Part shown: positions 5,673 through 5,687 of the stretch, in pieces
How the letters are laid out: each line of letters begins with the position of its first letter
Position numbering within the stretch: the first letter of the stretch is position 1
From: an uncultured Lachnospiraceae bacterium
GTDB lineage: Bacteria; Bacillota; Clostridia; Lachnospirales; Lachnospiraceae
Assembly: GCA_902797565.1 (NCBI GenBank)
Contig: CADBTO010000184.1
Span: 1 to 5,687 of the forward strand
DNA length: 5,687 bases
Direction: 5' to 3'
The notes under the pieces: generated by a model
The model's input: the letters and a program-made list of their open reading frames with translations, nothing else
What the model was told of the DNA's origin: nothing
Database searches by the model: none
Translations under genes and position numbers: made by a program

Positions 5673-5687
5673 CCGCGCTTTTCTGAA

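Overview
The window is about 5.7 kb, and all of its genes lie on the + strand. The moderately high G+C, the strong GGAGG-type ribosome binding sites and the gene families suggest a high-G+C Clostridia, probably of the Lachnospiraceae type. This placement is inference: there is no rRNA or other marker gene here. I see no tRNA, rRNA, CRISPR array or insertion sequence.

Region 1 (1-2332) is the end of a transcription unit. It starts inside a GGDEF/EAL-type (cyclic di-GMP family) protein. The GGDEF signature reads GGDKF, and the C-terminal EAL-like part is cut short and lacks the catalytic acids, so the protein looks like a dead-enzyme receptor or regulator. Its last 10 bases overlap the start of a pseG/spsG-like gene, a UDP-sugar hydrolase of pseudaminic-acid-type nonulosonic acid synthesis, as used for flagellin or surface glycans. 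The pair looks translationally coupled and ends at an intrinsic terminator that begins on the pseG stop codon.

Region 2 (2333-5687) is a separate unit. An AT-rich leader with a possible ECF-type promoter precedes an ECF sigma factor gene. After a 78-base, very G+C-rich gap comes a large single-pass membrane protein. It has a cysteine-free cytoplasmic N-terminus, one transmembrane helix and an extracytoplasmic beta-propeller. The arrangement suggests that the membrane protein is the anti-sigma factor or signal receptor for the sigma factor. The unit ends in a strong A-tract/T-tract terminator followed by a second hairpin.

The points most worth following up are in the membrane protein. Its cytoplasmic tail contains a 36-bp (12-residue) tandem array that seems to have grown from a PENIGRLLEG-type motif. 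A textbook Shine-Dalgarno sequence lies 8 bases before an in-frame ATG immediately ahead of the transmembrane helix, which could yield a second product without the putative sigma-binding tail. Several independent in-frame tandem repeats (18, 30, 36 and 18 bp) occur in this short window, all in low-complexity or linker parts of two proteins.
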